NCBI RefSeq assembly: GCF_002735705.1
Contig: NZ_PDZL01000003.1
Coordinates: 372,001-436,000 of the forward strand
Source: Janthinobacterium sp. BJB426
GTDB taxonomy: Bacteria; Pseudomonadota; Gammaproteobacteria; Burkholderiales; Burkholderiaceae_D
Direction of reading: 5' to 3'
DNA: 64,000 nt
The notes beneath the pieces are model-generated. The model was not told the origin of the DNA, did not search any database, and saw only the letters and a program-made list of their open reading frames with translations. Positions within the stretch are counted from its first letter, which is position 1, and every line of letters begins with the position of its first letter. The translations under genes and the position numbers were made by a program. Below are positions 36,092-44,222 of this stretch, piece by piece.

Positions 36092-36211
36092 CTCTACAGA
36101 CCGTGCGGCAGCGACAGGCTGCCCGGCGTCACCGTCATGCTATCTACCGCACACTTGGATCACGCCGTTGTTGAACGGACTGGTGATCCAGACAACGTTT
36201 TTGTAGAGTCA
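36089..36211. repeat. Nested inverted-repeat element (MITE-like or cruciform)
   Basis: Outer perfect arms TGACTCTACA (36089-36098) and TGTAGAGTCA (36202-36211) enclose an inner hairpin TGGATCAC-g-CCGTT-gttg-AACGG-actg-GTGATCCA (about 36152-36190). Total length is 123 bases. The left arm supplies the DUF2288 stop codon. It could be a miniature mobile element, a terminator-like structure, or chance; no target-site duplication was identified. Confidence 0.5.
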
Positions 36212-36545
36212 GCTACCGCATGGTGGCATCGCTGATGCGACGCGCGAACGCCGAAACGCTGGCCACGCCGCTCTTGCCGAAATAATGTTTAGGCTTCATC
36301 GAGTCCCCACGCCAGTTCCGGGCGCAGCCGGGATTGCCACTGGGGCGGGCACTTCGACTTTTTGCAGCGCGCCATCATCGGCGCAGGCCACGCCGGAGAG
36401 CAGCAATAAACAAGGGGGCGATACCTGAAGTTGCTGCGTATAAGAGCTGCTCTACACCACGTGAGGGAGCGCGCAGCGTAGAGGATTTGACAAGCCAAAG
36501 CCAGCTTGCTTATTTCAACCTGTATATTCCCGCCTGCGGCGGACG
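36212..36545. other. Gene-free stretch with possible broken coding remnant
   Basis: No intact gene. On the minus strand around 36290-36420 one frame reads a signal-peptide-like segment (CLLLLSGVACADDGALQKVE) that stops after about 35 residues, and an overlapping frame encodes a 28-residue tail starting MKPKHYFGKSG and stopping at about 36226. This looks like a decayed gene fragment, but the original gene cannot be named. Confidence 0.35.
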
Positions 36546-36630
36546 GTGTGCGCAAAGGCGATGTCTATCGGTTAACATGGCAGCCATTCACTGATAGCCA
36601 ACTGACTTCGCATGCAAAACAAGCCCGATA
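36546..36630 (+). pseudogene. Duplicated fragment of RES tail and following gene start
   Basis: 36546-36583 matches 35651-35688 in the RES gene at 32 of 38 positions, including a 17-base identical run (CTATCGGTTAACATGGC); it reads GVRKGDVYRLTWQ against NVRKGAAYRLTWR. After a gap, 36586-36630 resembles 35749-35789, covering the DUF2288 start (ATGCAAACCAATCCCGA against ATGCAAAACAAGCCCGA). A segment carrying the toxin 3' end and adjoining start codon was therefore duplicated and has partly eroded. Confidence 0.65.
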
Positions 36631-37298
36631 CCCCTACTCTACGACTGCGCACGCTCATCACTGCGGACGCCCTGGAACGCATGGCGCCCGAACTGGAAGC
36701 GGCCTTCCACGCCAGGCTGCTGGCGAACCGGGTGCGCGGCGGCGTCGAGCAGCGATTGCAGGCCAGCGAACGGCAGATGCAGCAGGCGTTCGCGCGTGCG
36801 CCCCGGATCCACGCCGTGATGGTGTGGAGCAGCGTGATCGGCCTGGTGACGGCACTGGCTTTTGCCATGCGCGGCGGCTTGCTGGTGCACGGCGTTCGGC
36901 TGGACCTCGTTTGCCTGGTTTTTTTCGGCCTGATTTTTGCGTTGCTGGTGCTGGTGCCGCGCGTGATCAGCTGGCAGCAGCGGCCGTGGGAATGGCTTTG
37001 GCGCACCTTGGCGCGGCGCCTGGCCACCCAACAGCTGAAAAGCGCGCGCACACTGGCGCCGTTCGAGGCGCAGTATGATATCGACGATACCGGCGCCGAC
37101 CGCAGGACGGTTACCTATACGCGCATCACCAAGGCCGCCGCCACCGTACGCTGGACCCACACGGTGGCAGGTCCCGGCATTTTCGGCGACGGCTACAGCC
37201 TGTTTTTTGAACCCTCCCCGTCCATGCATTGCGTGCTGCTGCATGCACGCGATGCGCGGTTCGAAGAGATGTTTGCTCAGTGCCCGCCACCCAGGTAG
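36612..37298 (+). CDS. Hypothetical two-helix membrane protein
   Basis: 228 residues. An N-terminal helical, Arg/Ala/Glu-rich segment (about 15-65) precedes two membrane helices (about 69-88 and 97-118), a Trp-rich amphipathic turn, and a C-terminal soluble domain of about 95 residues (TVTYTRITKAAATVRWTHT, GPGIFGDGYSLFFEP) similar in feel to YcxB-like domains. The start region resembles that of the DUF2288 gene by duplication. The 3' end overlaps the convergent livF gene by 22 bases. No function is assigned. Confidence 0.7.
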   Translation: MQNKPDTPTLRLRTLITADALERMAPELEAAFHARLLANRVRGGVEQRLQASERQMQQAFARAPRIHAVMVWSSVIGLVTALAFAMRGGLLVHGVRLDLVCLVFFGLIFALLVLVPRVISWQQRPWEWLWRTLARRLATQQLKSARTLAPFEAQYDIDDTGADRRTVTYTRITKAAATVRWTHTVAGPGIFGDGYSLFFEPSPSMHCVLLHARDARFEEMFAQCPPPR

Positions 37299-37999
37299 GC
37301 CGCAATCACCTTCGGATCATTTTTCAGGCTCTCCGCCGGCCCATGCACGGAAATGCTGCCGTTTTCCAGCACGTAGCCGTAATCGGCCACGTTCAGGGCG
37401 GCGGCGGCGAATTGCTCGACCAGCAGCATGGTCACGCCTTCGGCCTTCAAGCGCGTGATGATACGGAAGACTTCTTCCACCAGGATGGGCGCCAGGCCCA
37501 TCGACGGCTCGTCCAGCAGGATCACTTCCGGGTTCAGCATCACGGCGCGGGCCATGGCCAGCATTTGCTGCTCGCCGCCCGAGAGCGTTCCGGCCAGCTG
37601 GTCGCGCCGCTCCTTCAGGCGGGGGAACAGCTCCAGGGCCTTGTCCAGATCGCCCTTGATGTCGCCTTTCGGGCGCGAGCGCGTAAAGCGGGGGAAGGCG
37701 CCCAGCAGCAGGTTGTCCGTCACCGACATCGAGGCGAACACCCTTCTGCCTTCCGGCGAATGGGCCAGGCCGGCGCGGGCGATGCGGTGCGAATCGAGGC
37801 CCGTGACATCCTTGCCGCCCAGGGTGACGGTGCCGGATTTCGGTTTCAGCATGCCGGAAATGGCGCGCATGGTGGTGGTCTTGCCGGCCCCGTTCGAGCC
37901 GATCAGGGTCACCAGCTTGCCCTTCGGGACGTCGAGCGAAATGCCGTGCAAGACTTCGACTTTGCCGTAGGCGGCGTGCAGATTGCTAATGGTCAGCAT
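37277..37999 (-). CDS. livF: Branched-chain amino-acid ABC transporter ATPase LivF
   Basis: 240 residues. Walker A GSNGAGKTTTMRAISGM, signature LSGGEQQMLAMARAV, Walker B VILLDEPSMGLAP, and the C-terminal VIAAYLGGGH ending typical of LivF. It energises uptake of branched-chain amino acids or related compounds together with the fused LivM-LivG subunit. It starts 10 bases after that gene and ends the operon, overlapping the convergent hypothetical gene. Confidence 0.92.
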   Translation of the reverse strand: MLTISNLHAAYGKVEVLHGISLDVPKGKLVTLIGSNGAGKTTTMRAISGMLKPKSGTVTLGGKDVTGLDSHRIARAGLAHSPEGRRVFASMSVTDNLLLGAFPRFTRSRPKGDIKGDLDKALELFPRLKERRDQLAGTLSGGEQQMLAMARAVMLNPEVILLDEPSMGLAPILVEEVFRIITRLKAEGVTMLLVEQFAAAALNVADYGYVLENGSISVHGPAESLKNDPKVIAAYLGGGH

Positions 38000-38009
38000 G
38001 GTTTTCCTC

Positions 38010-39953
38010 TCAGTGCGCCGCTGGCGCCAGGGTTTCGGCGCTGCCGCCCAGGTAGGCTTCGATCACTTTCGGGTCGCTCTGGACAAGCGCGGGTGCGCCT
38101 TCGGCGATCTTCTGGCCGAAGTCCAGCACCGTCACCACGTCCGACAGGGCCATCACCACATCCATGTGGTGCTCGATCAGGATGATGGTGATGCCATGTT
38201 CGCGGATCTTGCGGATGATGGCCATCAGCTCCTTGATGTCGGGCGCCGTCAGGCCCGCAGCCGGCTCGTCGAGCAGCAGCAAACGCGGGTTGAGGCCCAG
38301 CGCGCGGCCGATTTCCAGCAGCCGCTGCTTGCCATACGGCAGATTGCGCGCCTCTTCGTTGGCCAGGTCCGCCAGGCCGACGAATTCGAGGATGCTGGCG
38401 GCCCGCTCGCGCGCGGCCGCCTCTTCGCGCTTGTAGCGGGGCGTGTGCAGCATCACGTCCAGCACATTCGACTTGAAGGTGTTGTGCAGGCCCACCAGCA
38501 CGTTTTCCGTCGCCGTCATCTCGCCGAACAGCTGCACGTTCTGGAAGGTGCGCGCCACGCCGCCCAGCGCGATCTCGGACGGCGTGCGGCCGGAAATCAC
38601 GGCGCCGGCAAATTCCACCTTGCCCGCCGTCGGCTTGTAGATCCCCGTCAGCACGTTCATCATCGTGCTCTTGCCCGAGCCGTTCGGCCCGATCAAGCCG
38701 TGCACGGAGCCTTGGGTGACGTTCAAGTCCACCTGGTTCAGCGCTTTCAGGCCGCCGAACTGCATCAGGGCCTGCTCCACGCGCAGCAGGGTCGCGCCCT
38801 GCTGCCCGCCCTGGGCGTGGTCGAATGGCGCCACGCCGTGCGAAGCGACGGCTTCCACATGGCGCCGGCCCTTGCCGATAAAGCTCATCAAAAAGCCGAC
38901 GATGCCGTCCTGCAGGTAGTACACGACAAATAAGGTCATCAGGCCGAAGATGGTCAGACGCCAGTCGACCATGTTTTCCAGCTTGTACGAATACGCGGCC
39001 AGGCCGATGGTGGCCACCAGGGGCACGAGCACGCCGCGCACGGTGGAGCGTTTCTTCGCCAGCATGAAGGCGGAGCCGATCACGCCCAGCACGGCGGCGG
39101 CCACGGCGATCTTGCGGAACAATTCGATGTCCGACAAGAGGCTGGGCAGCATGACGACGATCATGGCGCCGATCAGCGCGCCCGAACGCGTCTTGCGCCC
39201 GCCCATGATGACGGCCAGCAGGAACAGGATCGTCAGCTCGAAGTTGTAGGTATTGGGCGAGATGTATTCTTCCGAATACGCATACAGACTGCCGGCCAGG
39301 CCCGCGAAACCGGCGCTGATGACGAAGGCGTAGACTTTATAGCGGTACACGGACACGCCCATGCAGTCCGAGGCGATGGGGCTGTCGCGCAAGGCTTCGA
39401 ACGCGCGGCCCAGGTTCGATTTCAGGATGCGGTGCACCACCACCAGCGAGATCACCAGCAGCGCGGCGACCATGTAGTAGTACTCCACTTCCGTCAGTTT
39501 GTGGCCGAACAGGACGGGCTTGTGGATCTTGATGCCCATCGGCCCTTCCGTCAGGAAGCTCATTTCATTGATCAGGATTTGCACGATGGTGCCGAAGGCC
39601 AGGGTCACCATGGCCAGGTAAGGCCCCGTCACGCGCAGGGCCGGCAAGGCCAGGATGGCGCCAAACACGGCCGCGCCCAGGATACTGGCGGGGATGGCCA
39701 GCCAGAACGGCGCGCCCAGCTTGAACACCAGCACGCCCGTGACGTAGGAGCCGATGCCGAACAGGCCCGCATGGCCCAGCGACACCTGCCCCGTGTAGCC
39801 GACGACGATATCGAGGCCGAACAGCAGGATGGCGTAGATCAAAATGGTCTCGGCCAGGTGAATATAGTAGGGATTCGGGATGACGATGGGGAACAACGCG
39901 AGCACGGCCAGGCCCGCCGCGCTCAATGCCAGCATGGTGATTTTCTTGTTCAT
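38010..39953 (-). CDS. livM: Fused LivM permease - LivG ATPase
   Basis: 647 residues in one frame. The first 370 are a LivM permease (NPYYIHLAETILIYAILLFG, VVGYTGQVSLGHAGLFGIG, EALRDSPIASDCMGVSVYRYK, then extra helices near 270-350). After a linker with AQGGQQGATLLRVEQ (about 390-405) comes a full LivG ATPase: Walker A GPNGSGKSTMMNVL, LPYGKQRLLEIGRAL as signature, Walker B LLLLDEPAAGLT, and HHMDVVMALSD. No internal stop or start suggests separate chains. Fusions of this kind fix the stoichiometry of permease and ATPase. The downstream gene is livF, the upstream gene livH. Confidence 0.92.
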   Translation of the reverse strand: MNKKITMLALSAAGLAVLALFPIVIPNPYYIHLAETILIYAILLFGLDIVVGYTGQVSLGHAGLFGIGSYVTGVLVFKLGAPFWLAIPASILGAAVFGAILALPALRVTGPYLAMVTLAFGTIVQILINEMSFLTEGPMGIKIHKPVLFGHKLTEVEYYYMVAALLVISLVVVHRILKSNLGRAFEALRDSPIASDCMGVSVYRYKVYAFVISAGFAGLAGSLYAYSEEYISPNTYNFELTILFLLAVIMGGRKTRSGALIGAMIVVMLPSLLSDIELFRKIAVAAAVLGVIGSAFMLAKKRSTVRGVLVPLVATIGLAAYSYKLENMVDWRLTIFGLMTLFVVYYLQDGIVGFLMSFIGKGRRHVEAVASHGVAPFDHAQGGQQGATLLRVEQALMQFGGLKALNQVDLNVTQGSVHGLIGPNGSGKSTMMNVLTGIYKPTAGKVEFAGAVISGRTPSEIALGGVARTFQNVQLFGEMTATENVLVGLHNTFKSNVLDVMLHTPRYKREEAAARERAASILEFVGLADLANEEARNLPYGKQRLLEIGRALGLNPRLLLLDEPAAGLTAPDIKELMAIIRKIREHGITIILIEHHMDVVMALSDVVTVLDFGQKIAEGAPALVQSDPKVIEAYLGGSAETLAPAAH

Positions 39954-39960
39954 GTCGTCC

Positions 39961-40851
39961 TCAGACTTTCTTGATCGCGGCTTTGCCGAACAGGCCGGAC
40001 GGCTTGACGGCCAGCACCAGCAGCAACAGCAGCAGGCCTGGCACTTCCTTGTAGCCGGTGGAGATGTAATAGCCGGTGGTGGTCTCGGCGATGCCCAGGA
40101 TCAGGCCGCCGACGATGGCGCCCACGCCCGACGTCAGGCCGCCGATGATGGCCACGGCAAACGCTTTCAAGCCCAGCGAGGCGCCCATGGTGGCCCCCGT
40201 CAGTGTCAGCGGCGCCACCAGCACGCCCGCAAAGGCGGCCGTGGCTGACGACAGCGCGTAGGAAAACGTGATGACCATGCCCGTGTTGATGCCCATCAAA
40301 CCGGCCGCGTCGCGGTCGTTGGCTGTCGCCACGACGGCCTTGCCGTAGATCGATTTGCGGTTGAACACTTCGACGGCCAGCATGATGGCCAGCGCACCGA
40401 CGATGACGGCCACCTGCATCTGCTGCACATTGGCGCCGAACACCTGGAACGGCGCGGCCGACAGCGGCGACGGGAACATCAGGTCATCCTTGCCCCAGAT
40501 GTTTTCCGCCACGTTCTTGAAAATGATGGCCAGCGCGATGGTCGACATGATCCAGCCGAATTCGGACTTGATCTTGATGGCGGGCCGCACGCCTATCCAT
40601 TCGACGAACACGCCCTGCAAGGCGCCGAAGACGATGACGATGGGGATCATCAGCAGATAGCTCATGTACGGGCCGCCGTGAATGGTGCCCACCAGGGAAA
40701 GGCCCACGAGCGCGCCCAGCATCAGGGATTCGCCCTGGCCGAAATTGAGGGTGCCGGAAGTGGCAAAGGTCAGCTGGTAGCCGAAAGCGATGACGGCATA
40801 GATCATGCCCAGCGCGACGCCGCTGAAGACGAGCTGCAGGAAGATTTCCAT
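39961..40851 (-). CDS. livH: Branched-chain amino-acid ABC permease LivH
   Basis: 296 residues with about eight membrane helices. LivH features include GVALGMIYAVIAFGYQLTF, LNFGQGESLMLGALVG, the AVVATANDRDAAGLMGINTG coupling loop near residue 190, and GLTSGVGAIVGGLILG near 245. It partners the LivM half of the downstream fusion to form the channel. It starts 86 bases after the binding-protein gene, with a terminator-like hairpin in that gap, and 7 bases before the fusion gene. Confidence 0.92.
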   Translation of the reverse strand: MEIFLQLVFSGVALGMIYAVIAFGYQLTFATSGTLNFGQGESLMLGALVGLSLVGTIHGGPYMSYLLMIPIVIVFGALQGVFVEWIGVRPAIKIKSEFGWIMSTIALAIIFKNVAENIWGKDDLMFPSPLSAAPFQVFGANVQQMQVAVIVGALAIMLAVEVFNRKSIYGKAVVATANDRDAAGLMGINTGMVITFSYALSSATAAFAGVLVAPLTLTGATMGASLGLKAFAVAIIGGLTSGVGAIVGGLILGIAETTTGYYISTGYKEVPGLLLLLLVLAVKPSGLFGKAAIKKV

Positions 40852-40876
40852 GGTATTCCCCGGAAGACGAAAGATG

Positions 40877-40912
40877 AAAAAATGGCCAGTCCTGATTCCT
40901 CAAGGCTGGCCA
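40877..40912 (-). terminator. Intra-operon attenuating terminator between livK and livH
   Basis: On the minus strand a TGGCCAG/CTGGCCA stem with a 16-base loop is followed by ATTTTTTC. It lies between the binding-protein and permease genes and would let much transcription stop after the binding protein, giving it in excess. Confidence 0.7.
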
Positions 40913-40936
40913 CTGCGCGGCGACTGTCTGCCAGGC

Positions 40937-42094
40937 TTATTTCGCGAGGACGACTTTGCCGTCCTTGACTTCACCGAAGACTGTCAGGTCGGCCGTGATC
41001 GCCTCATGGTTGGTTTTGCTGAATGGCTTGTTGTAGGTGGTGACGGCGCCTTCCACCTTCTCGTTCAGGTTTTCCAGCGCGGCGCGCACTTTCGGACCAT
41101 CCGTGCCGCCAGCCTGCGTGATGGCCGCGGCCAGCAGGTAGATGGAATCGTAGCCTTGCGCGGCCGAGACGGCCGATGGCATGCGTCCGCCCGATGGTTT
41201 GTAGGCGGCCACGTAGGCGTCGATGAAGGCCTTGCGCTTCGGCGTGCTGGCATCCTGGATGAAGGTTTGCGGCATGCGCGTGCCATTGCCGTTCTTGCCC
41301 GCGTTGTCGATGAAGTTGCCCATGGCCAGGGTCCAGCTGCCGATCAGCGGTACTTTCCAGCCCAGTTTTTCCATGCCGTTGGCGATCTGCGCCAGTTCCG
41401 GGCCGATGCCGTAGGTCAGCACGACTTCCGCCCCCGCCTGCTTGGCTTTCAGCAGCTGGGCCGTCATGTCGACGTCCTTGATGTTGTATTTTTCCACGAC
41501 GACGGGCTTGATGCCCTTCTTGTCGAGCGCCTTTTCCAGGTCTTCACGGCCCAGCTGGCCATAGTTGGTGGAGTCGGCCAGGATCGCCACTTTCTTGAAC
41601 TTGCGGTTCTCGATCGCCTCATGCACGATCATGCCGGACTGGATGGTGTCATTGGCCGCATTGCGGAAAATGTAGTTTTCCGGCTGGTCGGCGAATTGCT
41701 TGGTGACGATGGAACCCGTCGCCACATTGTTCATGACGGGAATTTTCGCTTCCTGGTAGAAACGCTGCGACGCCAGGGCCACGCCCGTGTTGATATAACC
41801 GACGGTGGCGGCGACCTTTTCCTTGTTGATCAGCTCCTGGGCGATCTGCACGCCGCGTTCATTCTTCGCTTCGTCGTCGCGCTCGATCAGTAGCAGGGAA
41901 CGGCCCAGCACGCCACCCTTGGCATTGATTTCTGCCACGGCCAGCTTGACGCCGTCGCGCATCGACACGCCCATCGGCGCGGAACCGCCCGTAAACGGTC
42001 CGGACACGCCAATCTTGATGGGGTCGGCTGCGAACGCCGCCTGCGAGAAACCCAAAACCAAACTTGCCACGAGCAATTTCTGTTTCAAATTCAT
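40937..42094 (-). CDS. livK: Branched-chain amino-acid ABC substrate-binding protein
   Basis: 385 residues from ATG at 42094, since AGGAG lies about 6 bases before it, whereas the ATG at 42100 directly abuts the ribosome site. A Sec signal peptide (MNLKQKLLVASLVLGFSQA, cleavage AFA-ADP) is followed by the periplasmic type I fold: IKIGVSGPFTGGSAPMGVSM, AEINAKGGVLGR, VGYINTGVALASQ, FRNAANDTIQSG. The ligand could be Leu/Ile/Val or another amide or aromatic compound; specificity cannot be read by eye. First gene of the livK-livH-livMG-livF operon. Confidence 0.9.
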   Translation of the reverse strand: MNLKQKLLVASLVLGFSQAAFAADPIKIGVSGPFTGGSAPMGVSMRDGVKLAVAEINAKGGVLGRSLLLIERDDEAKNERGVQIAQELINKEKVAATVGYINTGVALASQRFYQEAKIPVMNNVATGSIVTKQFADQPENYIFRNAANDTIQSGMIVHEAIENRKFKKVAILADSTNYGQLGREDLEKALDKKGIKPVVVEKYNIKDVDMTAQLLKAKQAGAEVVLTYGIGPELAQIANGMEKLGWKVPLIGSWTLAMGNFIDNAGKNGNGTRMPQTFIQDASTPKRKAFIDAYVAAYKPSGGRMPSAVSAAQGYDSIYLLAAAITQAGGTDGPKVRAALENLNEKVEGAVTTYNKPFSKTNHEAITADLTVFGEVKDGKVVLAK

Positions 42095-42425
42095 TGTCAT
42101 CTCCTCTGATACAACGTTTTTAATGCCACTTATTTTTATAGTCGTACGCTGGATAACCGCCCCATCGATAAATCATTGTAGGTGAGTAAACATGCACCAG
42201 CAACAACTACATATGACGCGTCGCAACATGCAGAAAAGACACAATTGCTGGCCCGATGTCAGTCTTTTGTAAGGAAAATATGTCGCAAATTGACACAGCT
42301 GCTGCACATGGACACAGTGCAGGTGTCTGATCTATGTCAAAAGTATGGCGATGCAATGCTGATATGGTCACAGAACCAGGGTCAACCGGCCATGGCGGCA
42401 ATCCCATCCTTACCATGGAGACCCT
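42095..42425. other. 331-base divergent intergenic region
   Basis: Lies between the liv operon (minus) and a lipoprotein gene (plus). No gene or known RNA motif was recognised; promoters for both units must lie here. The part 42100-42200 is AT-rich; no operator could be assigned. Confidence 0.45.
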
Positions 42426-43313
42426 ATGCGCCAGCCCATGACAACCATCTGCGCCTGCCTGCTGATCGGCGGCATGAGTAGCGCCTGCAAGAACTTCACG
42501 CCGGTCGACAAGTTCGCGGGACAGACGGTGGCGATAACGGAAGTATTCAAACCCATGCTGACGCACTCCATGAACAGTTGCACCAATAATGTACGGCGCA
42601 ACAGCATCATCACCGACCGCCCCTACCTTGCGCAGGAAACGGAACAGGACCTGGTCCGGCGCTGCCAGGCCTACGCGACGCAATTGGCCGGCACAGCCGA
42701 ACTGAACGATGTATTGAAACGCTACGCGGAAGTCCTTGCCGCGCTGGCCAACGACAAGCTGGCGAACTACAAGGATGAGATCGGCGCCCTTGGCGGTTCG
42801 CTGGACGCACTGCAACAGTCCCATGGCATGACGCCGGTGCTCGACGCCGGCCAACTGGACAAAGTCACGCGCCTGAGCACGCTGATCAGCCAGATCGTCA
42901 CGCAGCAACGACAGCAGTCGGGGATCAACGAACTGCTGGCGCGCGAAGAAGATATTTATATCATCAGCAATGCGCTGAAAAAATATGCGCAGCAAAACTA
43001 CCAGGCCAATCTGCACGACGAGGGCCTGACGCTAGCCTCCCTGAATCGCTCGCTCGACAATGCCGCCGCCAGGGAACCCGTTGCCAGCAACTATCTGAAG
43101 GCCAAGCTCTACCTGGACGGGCGGCAACTGCAAGAGCGCGGCAAGGTCATCGACGCCTATATTGCCGCCATGACCGAATTGCAGAACAGTCTCAGCACCT
43201 TGCGCGCCAAGTCCATGAAAGACCCGGCATTGGAGCGTCAACTGGACATATTTGCCAAGCAAGTCGATACCCTGCAAAAGCAGGCCGCCAATTATTCACC
43301 ATCCCCCTGGTAG
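42426..43313 (+). CDS. Hypothetical lipoprotein
   Basis: 295 residues from ATG at 42426 with GGAG 5 bases upstream. A short lipoprotein signal ends in MSSAC near residue 21. The mature part is mostly alpha-helical and polar, with Gln/Leu/Asp-rich stretches (IVTQQRQQSGINELLAREED, KSMKDPALERQLDIFAKQVD) suggestive of a helical bundle. Two Cys near 52 and 78 may pair. No domain is recognised. The next gene follows after 9 bases and is also helical, so the two probably form a functional unit at the envelope. Confidence 0.72.
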   Translation: MRQPMTTICACLLIGGMSSACKNFTPVDKFAGQTVAITEVFKPMLTHSMNSCTNNVRRNSIITDRPYLAQETEQDLVRRCQAYATQLAGTAELNDVLKRYAEVLAALANDKLANYKDEIGALGGSLDALQQSHGMTPVLDAGQLDKVTRLSTLISQIVTQQRQQSGINELLAREEDIYIISNALKKYAQQNYQANLHDEGLTLASLNRSLDNAAAREPVASNYLKAKLYLDGRQLQERGKVIDAYIAAMTELQNSLSTLRAKSMKDPALERQLDIFAKQVDTLQKQAANYSPSPW

Positions 43314-43322
43314 GAGTCTGAC

Positions 43323-43721
43323 ATGGGCAACGCTATCGCACTCGATGAAAAACAAACCACGGAAATCGCCGACAAGCTGGCACAGGCTTCGAACCAGGTA
43401 CTGGAGCTGCGCATCGCGCTGACAGACCGCACGCCGCCAACACCGGCAGCCGTGCTGCATGATCTCAAGCAATATGAAAGCCACCTGGACCAGATGGTGT
43501 CCTTTTTCCGCGCCCATGGCATCTACCTGATCAACAAGGGCGCGCAGCAGGCATTGGCCAATGTGAACACGGCCATCGAACAAGGCAGGAAAACAGTGGC
43601 AGACATCGAGCACACGCACGCGGCCGTCAAGGCAGCGGCAGGCCTGTTGGACCTGGCTGCCGCCTTGCTGTCGCGCAATCCGCTGGCCATTGCCGAGGCG
43701 GCGAACAGCCTGCGGACCTGA
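43323..43721 (+). CDS. Hypothetical helical protein
   Basis: 132 residues, start supported by AGGAG 7 bases upstream. Without a signal peptide; almost entirely amphipathic helix (DEKQTTEIADKLAQASNQVL, HLDQMVSFFRAHGIYLINKG), with a hydrophobic C-terminal stretch (AAAGLLDLAAALLSRNPLAI) that could be a weak membrane anchor. It lies 9 bases after the hypothetical lipoprotein gene and is convergent with the Sel1 protein gene. Function unknown. Confidence 0.7.
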   Translation: MGNAIALDEKQTTEIADKLAQASNQVLELRIALTDRTPPTPAAVLHDLKQYESHLDQMVSFFRAHGIYLINKGAQQALANVNTAIEQGRKTVADIEHTHAAVKAAAGLLDLAAALLSRNPLAIAEAANSLRT

Positions 43722-43733
43722 CCAGGAGGGCAA

Positions 43734-44222
43734 TCACGGCTCTGCGGCCCTGTGCCCCATCGCGTGCGTGGCCATCTTCAGGTACAGGAAGGACTGCTCC
43801 TCGTTGTGCGCATAACCCATCCGACCTTCGGCCAGGGCCACGGATTTCTGCTGCAGCGCTTCCGGGTAGTTCTGGTCGCAGGCAGCGTCGAGCCAGTAGC
43901 GTGCCCTGGCTTCGTCGCTATCGAGCAGCATGTTCGCGACGATGAACATGGCCGGCGCCACGCCGCGTTGCGCGGCCAGTTCCAGCCAGCGCAGCGCGGC
44001 GGCGCCATCCTGCGGGCCGCCCATGCCGTTCTTGAACATCAAGCCCAGGTAATACGCGGCGGGCCCGCCACCCTGCCCCGCCGCCTGCTCGAACAGGACG
44101 CGCGCCTGCGGCTGGCTCGCCTCACCGGCGCGCATCAGCACCTTGGCCTGGGCCGTGACATCGGGCGCCGCCACAACGGGCGACGCCAGGGCAGCGGCCA
44201 GCAGCAAGTTTGCCAGCATCAT
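43734..44222 (-). CDS. Periplasmic Sel1-repeat protein
   Basis: 162 residues with a Sec signal (MMLANLLLAAALASPVVAAP). It contains three to four Sel1-like repeats: ARVLFEQAAGQGGGPAAYYL, GGPQDGAAALRWLELAAQRG, ARYWLDAACDQNYPEALQ, typical helix-turn-helix solenoids for protein contacts. The start overlaps the stop of cpdB by 4 bases (ATGA), so it is translationally coupled to it. No catalytic function is expected. Confidence 0.83.
   Translation of the reverse strand: MMLANLLLAAALASPVVAAPDVTAQAKVLMRAGEASQPQARVLFEQAAGQGGGPAAYYLGLMFKNGMGGPQDGAAALRWLELAAQRGVAPAMFIVANMLLDSDEARARYWLDAACDQNYPEALQQKSVALAEGRMGYAHNEEQSFLYLKMATHAMGHRAAEP

Noticed and set aside
36289..36555. 88-residue minus-strand ORF beside the toxin locus
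   Set aside because: Its frame is not the one showing the signal-peptide-like remnant; the amino-acid composition (Cys/Arg/Trp-rich) is not protein-like.
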